A stretch of DNA of 64,000 nucleotides from Lachancea kluyveri NRRL Y-12651 (taxonomy: Eukaryota > Ascomycota > Saccharomycetes > Saccharomycetales > Saccharomycetaceae), in the NCBI GenBank assembly GCA_000149225.2, contig CM000692.1:558001-622000 (forward strand), in the 5' to 3' direction. The notes under the pieces are model-generated. The model worked only from the letters and a program-made list of their open reading frames with translations. It searched no databases and had not been told where the DNA came from. Positions 9,798 through 19,874 of the stretch are shown here, in pieces; position 1 is the stretch's first letter, and each line of letters starts with the position of its first letter. The translations under genes were made by a program, and so were the position numbers.

Positions 9798-10811
9798 TCA
9801 ACGTCTTTTGCCCTTGCCCTTGGTTCTGTTTTTCGTCCCACGGCCGTGGGGTTCGCTGAACCCATTGATGCGATTGATTTCCTCTTTGGAAATCACCAGG
9901 CCGTTCCTCGTGGATCTCCCGATAGTGTTGACCTTCAAGCCTCTAGTCCTTCTGGCTGTGCGTTCTTGATCTCTTGTCTTGACACTCTGGCCAATACGTC
10001 TTTCAATGTCCTTCTTGTAAGTAGCATCGATCTTTCTGAATTGGCCCTTTCTGACCTTGGATAGGATGATGCCACCTTCTTTGGCGTTTTCTTCGTACTT
10101 CTTTATACGGTGCATGTGTTTTTCCACCATGCCCTTTCTGATCTTCATGGGCACCTTTTCTAGTTTGCGGTTCTTACCGTTGATTGCAGAAATGTTGTCT
10201 AATCTCATTTCTAGGGTACGAGATCTGGCCTTACCCATAACCATTTCATCCTTGTACTCTAGATTGTCCATTGTTTGCAAGGTCAGGTCTGCGCCACTAG
10301 AGCTACTCCCAAACGCGCTCAGTAGGTGGGATTCCTTTATGAAACGCTGTAGTTCTAAATCGTTTTTCAAGTTTTCACTTTCAGCGTCAGCATTATTATC
10401 TTCTTCCTGGTTCTTCTTGTCCTTGCCAAGATCTTGCAACTTCTTTTCCAGTAATGTGACCTTGGGAGCTTTGCCGCTTTTTAACAGTTTTTGCTCACTC
10501 TTCGATGGTGGAACGTAGGTATCGCTAGGCCCGTTGAACTTAATCACCTTTGGCTGGTGTTGGGTCTCGGCCGTTTCTTCGCTATCGCTTTCGTCTTCAC
10601 TTTGTGCATCACTCGACTCTTCCTCGCTACTGACTAGCTCGTCATTGGAGTCTTCCTTTTTTTTCACATTGTCTGAGTCTTCTTCGTCGCTTTCTTCCTT
10701 TGAAATATTCTTGGTTTTATCTTCGAATCCCATGGACTCGAGTGAGCCGAACTGTGCCTCAAAGGCCTTTCTTTGCAACTCTAGTTGACTCATATATTCA
10801 TCATCTGACAT
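9798..10811 (-). CDS. FAF1: 40S ribosome biogenesis factor Faf1
   Basis: A nucleolar protein needed for 18S rRNA maturation and 40S assembly in S. cerevisiae (YIL019W). The 337-residue protein starts MSDDEYMSQLELQRKAFEAQ. It then has a long acidic Ser/Glu/Asp region (about 35-90), a conserved middle with VIKFNGPSDTYVPP, and a very basic C-terminal half ending GRGTKNRTKGKGKRR. It diverges from HIS6, and the shared promoter carries RRPE and a PAC array, as expected for a ribosome biogenesis gene. Confidence 0.92.
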   Translation of the reverse strand: MSDDEYMSQLELQRKAFEAQFGSLESMGFEDKTKNISKEESDEEDSDNVKKKEDSNDELVSSEEESSDAQSEDESDSEETAETQHQPKVIKFNGPSDTYVPPSKSEQKLLKSGKAPKVTLLEKKLQDLGKDKKNQEEDNNADAESENLKNDLELQRFIKESHLLSAFGSSSSGADLTLQTMDNLEYKDEMVMGKARSRTLEMRLDNISAINGKNRKLEKVPMKIRKGMVEKHMHRIKKYEENAKEGGIILSKVRKGQFRKIDATYKKDIERRIGQSVKTRDQERTARRTRGLKVNTIGRSTRNGLVISKEEINRINGFSEPHGRGTKNRTKGKGKRR

Positions 10812-11204
10812 CTTGTGTTCGTTTTTTGTTGATAGTGTGACGTGCTCAAAAAAAAATGAAGTGCACTATAAAATGAAAGAAGATGTTGTTTTTCTTTTTT
10901 CCAAAAAAAAGAAAATTTATGCAAATTAATAAGAACTGGTTGGCGGGTTTACCATACACTTTCCTTCTCTCCTTTTAGATCCTTTTGAAGTAGAAGCCAG
11001 GTTGGGTGAGATGAGATGAGATGAGATGAGATGAGATGAGCTTCAAAAATTTTTTCACGATCCCTCCAAATCATATTTCACGTTCGCAACTTTACAGTCA
11101 CCTAGAGTAATCGCATTTTATTCTCTATCTCTTTCTTTTCGCAACTCCTTCTTCTTCAGCAATTTCTAATCATATCGCTCAAACACGCGTTTTTCAGTTC
11201 CTTG
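10812..11204. promoter_or_regulatory. FAF1-HIS6 divergent promoter with PAC array and RRPE
   Basis: The sequence 11010..11040 is a tandem GATGA array giving six overlapping copies of GATGAG, the core of the PAC element. Immediately after it, 11045..11054 reads AAAAATTTTT, the RRPE. PAC and RRPE side by side mark ribosome biogenesis genes, which suits FAF1. No TGACTC Gcn4 site, which would suit HIS6, is seen in the gap. Confidence 0.75.
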
Positions 11205-11999
11205 ATGACTAAGTTTATAGGGTGTATCGATTTGCACAATGGCCAGGTCAAACAAATTGTTGGTGGTACGCTCACCGATTCTCGAGATGATGTACCAAAG
11301 ACTAACTTCGTCTCTCAACATTCTTCATCATACTATGCTCAACTTTACAAACAAAATAACGTCTCTGGGTGTCATGTGATCAAGCTAGGTCCTAATAATG
11401 ATGCTGCTGCGTTGGAAGCGTTGAAGGCTGCTCCAGGCTTTTTACAGGTTGGAGGTGGGATCACCTATGAAAATGCCATGAAATGGTTGGAGTTTGCCAG
11501 CAAAGTAATTGTAACAAGCTGGCTGTTCTCTTCTGAAGGAGTTTTTCAACCTGAAAGATTGGCAAAAATCTCTTCGTTGTGTAGAAAGGACAGGTTGGTA
11601 GTAGATTTGAGTTGTAGAAAAGTTGTTGAAAACGACGGCCAGGTCCGTTGGGTTGTTGCGATGAACAAATGGCAAAAGCTAACCGATTTAGAATTAAGGG
11701 AAGAAACATTTAGTGATTTGAGTCAGTTTACTGACGAATTCCTAATCCATGCGGCAGACGTTGAAGGCCTATGCCGCGGTATTGATGAAGAACTTGTTGC
11801 AAAACTTTACGAATGGACTAAACACTTACCGAATATTAAAATTGTCTACGCTGGTGGTGCTAAAAGTGTCAAAGATTTGGCACTAGTCCACAAATTGAGT
11901 CAAGGAAAAGTTGATCTGACTTACGGTAGTTCCCTTGACATATTTGGCGGGAACCTGGTCAAGTTTGAAGATTGTTGTAAATGGAATGAATCCCATTGA
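11205..11999 (+). CDS. HIS6: ProFAR isomerase His6, histidine biosynthesis
   Basis: 5-ProFAR isomerase, fourth step of histidine synthesis. The 264-residue single-domain TIM barrel opens [18 protein letters not shown], containing the conserved catalytic Asp of the first strand. Later come LQVGGGI and the phosphate-binding VYAGGAKS segment near the C-terminus. The length matches S. cerevisiae His6 (261). The start is the ATG at 11205. The frame is open one codon upstream as TTG, which is ignored. It diverges from FAF1 and converges on RPB3. Confidence 0.95.
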   Translation: MTKFIGCIDLHNGQVKQIVGGTLTDSRDDVPKTNFVSQHSSSYYAQLYKQNNVSGCHVIKLGPNNDAAALEALKAAPGFLQVGGGITYENAMKWLEFASKVIVTSWLFSSEGVFQPERLAKISSLCRKDRLVVDLSCRKVVENDGQVRWVVAMNKWQKLTDLELREETFSDLSQFTDEFLIHAADVEGLCRGIDEELVAKLYEWTKHLPNIKIVYAGGAKSVKDLALVHKLSQGKVDLTYGSSLDIFGGNLVKFEDCCKWNESH

Positions 12000-12041
12000 A
12001 CAGGAGCCACTCTTCTCTCTGCTTCTCTTCTTTTGTTTCTC

Positions 12042-12070
<29 letters not shown>
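12042..12070. repeat. 29-base A homopolymer
   Basis: An unbroken A run between the convergent 3' ends of HIS6 and RPB3. It is likely part of the 3' flank and prone to length variation or sequencing slippage. Confidence 0.9.
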
Positions 12071-12076
<6 letters not shown>

Positions 12077-12133
12077 CAAAATAAATCTGCTTTTAATCTA
12101 TAGATACAAAACGTCCTATGTTTTTCTCTGTTC

Positions 12134-13081
12134 TCACCATGCATCATCAAAACCGGCACTTGGCCCACCGTTGTACTGGTCTTGGTTGGAAGTGTATGGG
12201 TCGCTCATTTCATTTTCACCATCCATTGCAACATCGACATTATCAGCATTACCGCCAGCACCACCGAAATTAACTCTTTCTTGATCCATCTTCTTCAAAG
12301 AAAACAAGATATCGGCAACTTTATCCTGCAAAGTCTTGATACCTCTAATAACAACTTGATCCGAGGTTAGCGATCCTACAGTCTCAACACTCATATAAAA
12401 AGTATTTGGTTTTGCGTTGTAATCAAAAACGTCATCTTCGTTTGGAGGATCTTCATATTCACAGTTCTTAGATTGTGGCCATTCGGCGGCAACATCTTGT
12501 TCATACCAGTAATCTGTGTGCTTTAACTTGTTCCATGGATCGTATTCAAATTCAATGGCAGAAGCAGGAGACCATTTTGCATGTTCCTTAGAAATACCTT
12601 TCTTTGCAATACATTTTAATTTTAGCTCTTGGCCCTTTCTCAATTTGCAGATCAATACACCGTTGCCTTCTTTATCCTGTATAATTGGATGCCCTATGTT
12701 ACGTCCCATTAGGTTGCTTACAATAACCAGGTCTTTAGCGTAAACGTTTGTTGTACTCTCGCTTTCGCCAACAGCTTGTAAAGTCAACACCACTGAGCAC
12801 CTATCACAGTGGTCTTCACAGTAGCAGTCACGACAGTATACTAAATCGTTAATATCCGCGCTTTGTAGTGGGATCAACCCAAGACGGTGTGCAATAAACT
12901 CGTCTGCCAACACAGTAGTGTTAGTCTCGACTTCAACAGAATCTATGGCCAAAGTTGGAATCTCAGCAATCATAACTCTACGAAAAGAGTTTGCCAGTGC
13001 GATGTCAACGTTGGACAGGATAAAGTCTACACTATCTTTGGTAGCTTCTCTGATTTTCACTTGAGGACCCTCTTCAGTCAT
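12134..13081 (-). CDS. RPB3: RNA polymerase II subunit Rpb3
   Basis: Alpha-like subunit of RNA polymerase II that pairs with Rpb11 to seed enzyme assembly. The 315-residue protein starts [16 protein letters not shown], with the alpha-like dimerisation segment [18 protein letters not shown] near residue 30. The zinc-binding loop [13 protein letters not shown] is at about residues 83-95. The C-terminal tail after about residue 265 is Gly/Asn/Asp-rich and less conserved. The length matches S. cerevisiae (318). It is divergent from the small gene at 13315. Confidence 0.96.
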   Translation of the reverse strand: MTEEGPQVKIREATKDSVDFILSNVDIALANSFRRVMIAEIPTLAIDSVEVETNTTVLADEFIAHRLGLIPLQSADINDLVYCRDCYCEDHCDRCSVVLTLQAVGESESTTNVYAKDLVIVSNLMGRNIGHPIIQDKEGNGVLICKLRKGQELKLKCIAKKGISKEHAKWSPASAIEFEYDPWNKLKHTDYWYEQDVAAEWPQSKNCEYEDPPNEDDVFDYNAKPNTFYMSVETVGSLTSDQVVIRGIKTLQDKVADILFSLKKMDQERVNFGGAGGNADNVDVAMDGENEMSDPYTSNQDQYNGGPSAGFDDAW

Positions 13082-13314
13082 TGTTTTATTCTTTCCTACC
13101 AGCTAGTCGTGATTGCCACAATAGAATTGCCATTTAATGGACATCTTTAACTTTAGCCAGTCTTTTTCCTACTGAAAAATTTTGTATCACTTTTTACGCA
13201 TGTCATGTGGAGTGACAGTTCAATCTTCCAAAGGCTTTTCCTCAACGCTTTAGGCCACTATCACATCCTTTCACACATCAAAAAGCACTGATCCGTGGAG
13301 GAGGAAGAAAGGAA

Positions 13315-13656
13315 ATGTCAAAACCAGTAACTACACCTATTCAGACTATTGTAGTTCCGGATACTAGATTCGAACAGACCTTCAAAAATGCCCTTAAAAA
13401 GGAAGCCAAGAGAATGAAAGCAGCACGGTTAGGGATTACAACTTTAGATGATAACGCTCCAGTGACGCCAATGGTTGTGGCAAAAGTGGTAGTACGTGAC
13501 GTGCTTTTAATGCCATTAGTACAAGGTGTACTATGGACTAGTTTCCTCATAGCTATAAAACCTTGGTTGAGAAACGCAGTCTGGCAGGGAAGAAGATTTG
13601 GTATGTCCGTGTACAGGCTGGTACTGGGAAAGGATTTGGTGCGTAAGCGTGTGTAA
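13315..13656 (+). CDS. Small putative membrane protein, unknown function
   Basis: A 113-residue frame with its own ATG, placed between and divergent from RPB3 and before the convergent TIM44 end. The N-terminal half is basic and helical (KNALKKEAKRMKAARLG). A hydrophobic stretch of about 20 residues follows (DVLLMPLVQGVLWTSFLIAI, about 61-80). The tail is rich in Arg and Lys and ends DLVRKRV. A single membrane segment with a basic tail would suit a mitochondrial or other small membrane protein, but that is inference. I do not recognise the family. Codon use looks coding, and no larger frame overlaps it. Confidence 0.7.
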   Translation: MSKPVTTPIQTIVVPDTRFEQTFKNALKKEAKRMKAARLGITTLDDNAPVTPMVVAKVVVRDVLLMPLVQGVLWTSFLIAIKPWLRNAVWQGRRFGMSVYRLVLGKDLVRKRV

Positions 13657-13757
13657 AAAGAGGACGTTTTTTTCTTTTCTTTTTGCTTATATACAGAAGT
13701 TAACAGATAAATGACTATTGAACAGGAGAGAAATAGAAAAAAGGCATAAGTGCAAAT

Positions 13758-14996
13758 TCAAGTGAACTGTCTGGAACCACCACGGACAAATTCCAGAATT
13801 CTCCAACCTTCGGTTTCCTTATCATCAACGTTTTCAGGGTCTCTGGTGAATACCATCGCATAGGAGCTTAACAAGATGTTGGATTCCGTACCAGCAGCAA
13901 TTTCGCCAGTTTTTGCCTTTCTGTACAGATGGATCTCCTGAGCTCTGCAGCCCACAACCAAGACAGGGATATCTTGTGGAGCCAGCAATTTAGCACTGAC
14001 GATTTCAACGCCTCTGATATCCAGGATACGGCCATCTGCAAATAGTTCTTGATCCCTAAATGCTTTTTGTTGAGCGGCATAAACGTTATATGGTGCCTCG
14101 CTAAACCACTGCTTTAGTACAGCTTCGTCACCCTTCACATAAGCTTCCAAAATTTCTGGAATGATGTATTCTCTTAAGTGTTTAGTAAAACTCTCGGTGT
14201 TAAAATTAGGGTCTAACATTTTGAATTGGCCCATAACGCGTGCGGACTCGGTTTCGGCAAATATTCCACCAACCTTGTTACCGATTGTTCTTAACAAGAC
14301 AATCAAGGGGTTCTCACTTTCGTCCCATAACCTCACTTTCATCTCATGTATCTTGCGACCCGTGGGAGTCTTTTCCTTAAAATCCTCGATCTTTTTGCTA
14401 AAGGATTCCTTGGCTTCGATATTTGTGGCAACCAATGCGGTACCTGCTTCATCATTACTTTTCACGGCTTTGGGTCTCTTTCCGCTTGCCAAGTCTTGTT
14501 CCTTTTTCAATCTTCTTTGCTCCTTTGTGATAAACCCACCATAGCGAGAACTCTCACCGTCGTCGATCACCTCAGACACATCTTTATACACTTTAGTCTG
14601 TCTAACTGGCTCAAAGCTCTCGTCGATCTTTTGCGCGGTAGCATTCATTGCTTTTCTAGTTGTCTTACCAAGTTCTGATTCCCATGCTTTGACGGCTATG
14701 TCCTCGACAGTTTCACCTGTTTTCTTCAATGTTTTACCAACAATGGTGGAACCTTTCTGTGCTCTCAAATAGGCTTCGCGAGCCTTTTTATAAGCATCAG
14801 ATTCCCCCAACTTACCAGAAGCATCTTGTAAAGTCTTGATGTTATCTTGTAGTTCTTTGGACTTTTCCCACTCCTGTTTAAAGGTTTCGCGGAAAATCTG
14901 CAGAGGACTTCTCTGGCCCTGAGGTAATCTTACAGTGGATGAGATAGTACGGCGTGAAGCCAAAACTAGTTGGGGCTTGATAGAATGTCTATACAT
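13758..14996 (-). CDS. TIM44: Mitochondrial import motor subunit Tim44
   Basis: Peripheral inner-membrane protein that tethers mitochondrial Hsp70 to the TIM23 translocon on the matrix side. The 412-residue protein begins with an Arg/Ser-rich, acid-free presequence (MYRHSIKPQLVLASRRTISS). A charged coiled-coil region follows (about 35-160). The globular Tim44 C-terminal domain (about 235-412) includes MLDPNFNTESFTKHLREYIIPEI and ends VRGGSRQFT. The length compares with 431 in S. cerevisiae. Confidence 0.95.
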   Translation of the reverse strand: MYRHSIKPQLVLASRRTISSTVRLPQGQRSPLQIFRETFKQEWEKSKELQDNIKTLQDASGKLGESDAYKKAREAYLRAQKGSTIVGKTLKKTGETVEDIAVKAWESELGKTTRKAMNATAQKIDESFEPVRQTKVYKDVSEVIDDGESSRYGGFITKEQRRLKKEQDLASGKRPKAVKSNDEAGTALVATNIEAKESFSKKIEDFKEKTPTGRKIHEMKVRLWDESENPLIVLLRTIGNKVGGIFAETESARVMGQFKMLDPNFNTESFTKHLREYIIPEILEAYVKGDEAVLKQWFSEAPYNVYAAQQKAFRDQELFADGRILDIRGVEIVSAKLLAPQDIPVLVVGCRAQEIHLYRKAKTGEIAAGTESNILLSSYAMVFTRDPENVDDKETEGWRILEFVRGGSRQFT

Positions 14997-16154
14997 GACT
15001 GGAAACAGGCCTTCTGGGAGCTGTCACACTGGCCGCATACTGTGTGGGATTTCTCCAGCTTTATAAAAATTTTTCACGGGAAACAGACGGTGTTCACAGC
15101 GAAAAGGTCATCCATCAGGCGTCAGCGGGAGCGTTTTAAAGGGAACAAGAACTGAAAAGAGTTGGAAGGAGATATAAACATTCAATCAAGGATCGATACG
15201 AAATTTCGACATCTTGCAACCTTCAGTTGGATGACTTGTATCTACATATCATTATTTTTCCCGAAAAGATTAGCCAAATGACTGTGTTTGTATGTCATTA
15301 TATACGAAATAATACGCTACGTCAGCTTTCATACCTACAATAATATTGTTTCTAATGAGTCAATAGGCTCAAGCTCAAACTTCCGTAGAGGTTCAAAAAC
15401 CGAGAAGCCTGACTTTTCCTGTCGCTTACATTGGCACGAGTGAAACTCTGTCTAATGCTTGTTGCGGTTTGAACAATTGAGAAACAGAGAAGAAACTTCT
15501 TATCTCGCAGATACTTGCATCACTCTGGGAATGTCGCTACTGCGCACAAGTAATTATGGAGAAACAACTGTGTATAACGTTAATATCTTACCCGTGGCCA
15601 GTGTTCTCCCTCGCATTGCAAAATGTAACTTGACACTCCAAGCTACAACATTCTCATAATATATTACCACTTGTTCAAGCCAGGCAAATCTAGAAAGACT
15701 GGAATCCCTCAAACAATTCATGCGCAAGATTGTAAATGTCTAGGACTGCTTTGGCCACTGATCTTACTTTCACTAACTACAAAAAATAATACGTCACAGC
15801 CAACGGAGGATAATTACAGAGCCTGGCCGGTCAATCTTGTTGGATTCTTCAGTAAAATTTACAAGTCAGTAATGGCTTATTGCAAGTCGTTTTTTTTTTA
15901 TTTTTCGGTATCTCTTTAAACTTTCGAACAGGGAAAGCTGGCAATATTACTTGGGCTAAATTCATACAGAGACGTTATTGGCTGGCAGCCCAAGATACAG
16001 GTTTATATCATACCTTACGAAATGTTTCGCGGCGGTCTAGGACGATCATTTAATAGTTTGAGATCCTTATGCCTGTTTAAGCTCATGACAGATGGTCAGC
16101 TTTTTGGCTAAAGAAGCTTTAAGACTGGGTGGACCACTTTTAAACTCGAATATA
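14997..16154. other. Long divergent intergenic region TIM44-ULP2
   Basis: About 1.15 kb between divergent genes. Short frames near 15459-15919 show no coding character. ATTGG (CCAAT reversed) occurs near 15428 and 15971. The TIM44-ULP2 adjacency differs from S. cerevisiae, where TIM44 adjoins YKE4. I recognise no RNA gene. Confidence 0.5.
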
Positions 16155-19100
16155 ATGAGCAAGAGAAAGGGAAGGTTTGGTGGAATGGTCCCAATTGACA
16201 CCTTATCCCCAGATTCAAATCATATTTCTACACCAACACGTTACACAAGATATCGAAAGGACCCAAAGGTCGTTGACAAGGTTAACCACTCACTAACAAA
16301 AGATTTTATACCTGAAAGCCGGCCCTCCTCTTCTTCCTCTTCTTCTTCTGCTGTTTCTGCAAAGAAGCGCAAGACTCAAAATGCTTCAGGTATAAAAGAA
16401 CGGATCATTGGCATAGAAAACGATGAAGACGTTGAGAGCTTAACTGTCAGTACTCCGCCAAATACACACAAGAAAAGAGCCGGTATGCTATTTTTATCAC
16501 CTGTAGATTCTAACAGCAGTGCCGTGGAGAACAAATTTCTACTGAGCGGTTCTATTACCACCATCGATGAGCTGGGAAGGATTTCGCAAAAGGACAGGGT
16601 CATAGTGCACATAGTTAACGGTTTGGAAGGCACACGTTGCAATGTGAAATCGAATGGCTTCGAAATGGAGGGCCTTCAAATAGATTTCCTAAGGGATTGC
16701 GATAGGTTTTACTTCGATGAGTCTAAATCGTGTATGGGTATAGTTCTGAAATATCCAAGAATGATAGAACTAGTAGACAGATCTGGTATCCTGAACTCAA
16801 AAATGGTGATCATTACTAATAGCCGAAGTCTGGATTCAAACTTAGATAAGGTCAGGATTCTGCTGCTAAACAGTTTGGTTGATGTTCAGGTTGTTGGTCA
16901 CAAAAAGGATATTCTTGAGAAAATGATGGAAACAGTAAATGACGAGAAAAAAGCTAGTAATCGAAAGTTTTGGGAAAAGCCAGGGTTTCAATCTTTGGGT
17001 AGGCATGCGAAATCCGCTAAAGCTAGTTCTGGAACAAAAATCGGAATACCGAATTCTCAAGAATTGAATCAACAAACGAGCCCTCATTCCAGTCCGCAGG
17101 GGATTTCCACAGTGGATTTTTACTCTGCAAGCTCCGGTACATCTACTACTGGCACGCTAAGGGACCATATGATGTCTAGGTTTAGAAGAACGCGACAAAA
17201 TACACGTACTCCCACCCCAGATCATGTCGCACTTGATGAACTTGAAGAAGACTACGAAGAACCAGAGACTTTTAAACCTACTTTAATTCACAAGTTTGAG
17301 GATGGATCTAGCTTCTCTGTGAGCAACCAAGACTTCAAATGTCTTTATAATCATGATTGGATCAATGACTCTATCCTAGACTTCTTTATAAAGTACTGGG
17401 TCGAAGATGCTATTGTCACAGGAATAATAGCGAGAGATAAAGTACATGTACTGTCCTCATTTTTTTACACTAAGCTTGTCAGCGACCCGGAAAATTACTA
17501 TTCTAACGTCAAAAAATGGGTCAACATTGACTTGTTTGAGAAAGCATATGTTGTGATGCCAATCAACGTGAACTTCCATTGGTTTGGTTGCATCATAACC
17601 AATTTAGACACCGTTTTGGATTATTTACAGAACAAATCCGGCGCCTGTGATGATAATGGCGCTGTTAAAGAAAAAACGAAAGAAGCCATCTTCACCGGTA
17701 ACGAAACACCAGCTCATCAACCAGTAATAAAAATAATGATTTACGATTCTCTACGGCAGACCCATTCACGTGAAGTGGACCCTATTAAAGAATTTCTTAT
17801 TTCTTATTGTGAAGATAAGTATGGTGTAGAGCTTCAAAAATCACAAATTCAAATGAAAACTTGCATGGTACCTCAACAACCCAATATGAGTGATTGTGGT
17901 GTACATGTAATCTTGAATACTAGAAAATTCTTCGAGAACCCGGAACTAACAATGGAAATGTGGCGTTCGACTAAGGCAAAGGGCAAACCTAGCTCAAGAG
18001 TAATTAACGAGTTTTTTGAGAAGAGGGAAAGAAATAAAGCGAGAAAAAATTTGAGAGATGTTTTGCTAAAACTTCAAAAAGAACAGATTGAAGCAGGGAA
18101 GTCAAATGGTGAAACTTCCGGCCATGGGGAACATTTCGGGAGTAATTACGAAGATGGCGAACATAGTGATATCGAAATAATTGAGGATTACGAAGCCTAT
18201 CAAAGACTTAATAACCCTCAAGAACAGAAAGAGATAGTGAAAAGTCCAACACCCTTGAAAGACCTGAAACTAAATCCTGGATATGAGGATAAGGAATTTG
18301 AAACTGGCTTACAGGAGGAATCCTCCGGTAAGAGGAAATTGCAAGACTCAGAAGATTCTCAAAGGGATGAGAAAGAAAGAGGTAACGAGGAGACAAAAAA
18401 TGTTATATCAAAAGGAAAAGGTGATGTGGTCTCATATACGCTAGGCCTGGCTTCCCCAGTTTTACAAAGTGAAGCGGATATTAAGACTGAACTTTCTTAT
18501 CAGCCCTTGGATGCTACTAGTTCAAATGGTTTAGAAAGGAAAGAAGAGTCTGAAGCAAAAGAGCAGCAGGCTGAGAGGGGTGTTTCCAGAAGTTACCGCC
18601 AGAGGAAGTATTTAGAAAGTTCACCAATTGAAAGAGAGGAAAGCGAAGAACAATCTGGGGGTACTGGTACGGTCTCAAAATATTTCATAACGAGAAAATT
18701 GTCTAATGAAGGGAGACTTGAAGTTGAGGATATTAATTCCTTGACAGCAGCAAACATTTCACCTAGCCCATTTTCTACATCTAATCAAGAGCAGTCTCCG
18801 ATCCCACTTCCTGTAGATAACATTCAAATTTCACGCTCTATTTCGCCAATATTATCTGATGGAAATAATTCTCTTAGGAGGGTGAATATTACCCAAGATC
18901 ATGCAAAAGTTCCTCAAGTAGCAGTCCCAAAAAACCTCGTTGTTTCTACAGATGATATCCAGGCTGTTGAAGAAAACCCGGCGGAAGCATCGTCTGGGAT
19001 ATCCAGCAATAATAAACATGTGGTTGCAATGGCTGCAGGAGATGGCACAAGCGTTGATGAGGATGACGATGATGACGATGATGACGGTGATGATGATGAT

Positions 19101-19604
19101 GATGTAAGATTGATAGGTGTTAACAACCTCAATCAGGAGAGTGAGTTTCCTGATACTTTAACAAATAGGGGTGGTTCAGCTCTGGAGCATATCGGTGTCG
19201 GTGTTGATTCTTTAACAAAAATTAGAAAGGAATTGGAGAAAGAAATAGAGGAAGATGAATTAGAGCAATATGATGTAGAAAAATCCACACTTGAGAATCT
19301 TGAAGATACCGCTAAAGTTGCGAAACCAAATCCAAATTTCGAAGAGGTGCATGTTGTTCAAAGCGGTAGCGAAAGTAATGAGTTTGAGGACGTTGATGAT
19401 GATGATAGCATGCTATCAAGACCAACCTTAAGGCAAGGTATTCAAACTATATCCTCCGAAGGTGATGACAGAACGTATATCGAAGATTTAACAAAGAGTC
19501 CTAAGAAGAGGGCGGTGCATAGGTTTAGAAATCATACTGACTACAGCAACAGAACTTTGACTCGTTTGGGGGATAAAAACTATTTTGGAAATATCAATAG
19601 GTAA
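16155..19604 (+). CDS. ULP2: SUMO protease Ulp2
   Basis: Cysteine protease that removes SUMO chains from nuclear proteins and acts in chromosome stability. The catalytic domain spans roughly residues 395-620. His475 lies in NFHWFGC, the catalytic Asp in the following NLD segment, and Cys581 in MSDCGVH, preceded by the conserved Gln-rich QQPN stretch. The C-terminal half is long, acidic and disordered, with an Asp-run near residue 980 followed by VRLIGV, a possible SUMO-interacting motif. The start chosen is the ATG at 16155 (MSKRKGRFGG), which matches the short basic N-terminus of S. cerevisiae Ulp2. An in-frame ATG 21 codons upstream (16092) is possible but less likely. The length is 1149, against 1034 in S. 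cerevisiae. Confidence 0.93.
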   Translation: MSKRKGRFGGMVPIDTLSPDSNHISTPTRYTRYRKDPKVVDKVNHSLTKDFIPESRPSSSSSSSSAVSAKKRKTQNASGIKERIIGIENDEDVESLTVSTPPNTHKKRAGMLFLSPVDSNSSAVENKFLLSGSITTIDELGRISQKDRVIVHIVNGLEGTRCNVKSNGFEMEGLQIDFLRDCDRFYFDESKSCMGIVLKYPRMIELVDRSGILNSKMVIITNSRSLDSNLDKVRILLLNSLVDVQVVGHKKDILEKMMETVNDEKKASNRKFWEKPGFQSLGRHAKSAKASSGTKIGIPNSQELNQQTSPHSSPQGISTVDFYSASSGTSTTGTLRDHMMSRFRRTRQNTRTPTPDHVALDELEEDYEEPETFKPTLIHKFEDGSSFSVSNQDFKCLYNHDWINDSILDFFIKYWVEDAIVTGIIARDKVHVLSSFFYTKLVSDPENYYSNVKKWVNIDLFEKAYVVMPINVNFHWFGCIITNLDTVLDYLQNKSGACDDNGAVKEKTKEAIFTGNETPAHQPVIKIMIYDSLRQTHSREVDPIKEFLISYCEDKYGVELQKSQIQMKTCMVPQQPNMSDCGVHVILNTRKFFENPELTMEMWRSTKAKGKPSSRVINEFFEKRERNKARKNLRDVLLKLQKEQIEAGKSNGETSGHGEHFGSNYEDGEHSDIEIIEDYEAYQRLNNPQEQKEIVKSPTPLKDLKLNPGYEDKEFETGLQEESSGKRKLQDSEDSQRDEKERGNEETKNVISKGKGDVVSYTLGLASPVLQSEADIKTELSYQPLDATSSNGLERKEESEAKEQQAERGVSRSYRQRKYLESSPIEREESEEQSGGTGTVSKYFITRKLSNEGRLEVEDINSLTAANISPSPFSTSNQEQSPIPLPVDNIQISRSISPILSDGNNSLRRVNITQDHAKVPQVAVPKNLVVSTDDIQAVEENPAEASSGISSNNKHVVAMAAGDGTSVDEDDDDDDDDGDDDDDVRLIGVNNLNQESEFPDTLTNRGGSALEHIGVGVDSLTKIRKELEKEIEEDELEQYDVEKSTLENLEDTAKVAKPNPNFEEVHVVQSGSESNEFEDVDDDDSMLSRPTLRQGIQTISSEGDDRTYIEDLTKSPKKRAVHRFRNHTDYSNRTLTRLGDKNYFGNINR

Positions 19605-19874
19605 GAAATTGTTTGAAGCATATTTTATAGAATTCCTTTAGCATCGTTTTTATTAATTGCATATCTTTTTTTTTTGTATTTTTCCTTATTCAGTACATTA
19701 AATGTTGGGTAAAGCGACAAGAACAAATACAAACAAAAAAAAAAAGAAAATATAGGTAAACAAGAAACTAGAAACTAAAGTAAAAACGTAAATATGGCTA
19801 TAGAAAACGGAGGGTAGAAGGAGAAAAAAAAAAGTGAAAAACGAACAAACGACATTATCGCGTTTTAAAATTGA

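Noticed and set aside
11185-11210. ACGCGT (MCB) and TGACTAA (Gcn4-like) right at the HIS6 start
   Set aside because: A single MCB beside the ATG of a metabolic gene is weak, and the Gcn4-like match is the start codon context itself and differs from TGACTC.
16092-16154. Upstream in-frame ATG extending ULP2 by 21 codons
   Set aside because: The ATG at 16155 gives the short basic N-terminus seen in S. cerevisiae Ulp2, and the extension has no similarity.
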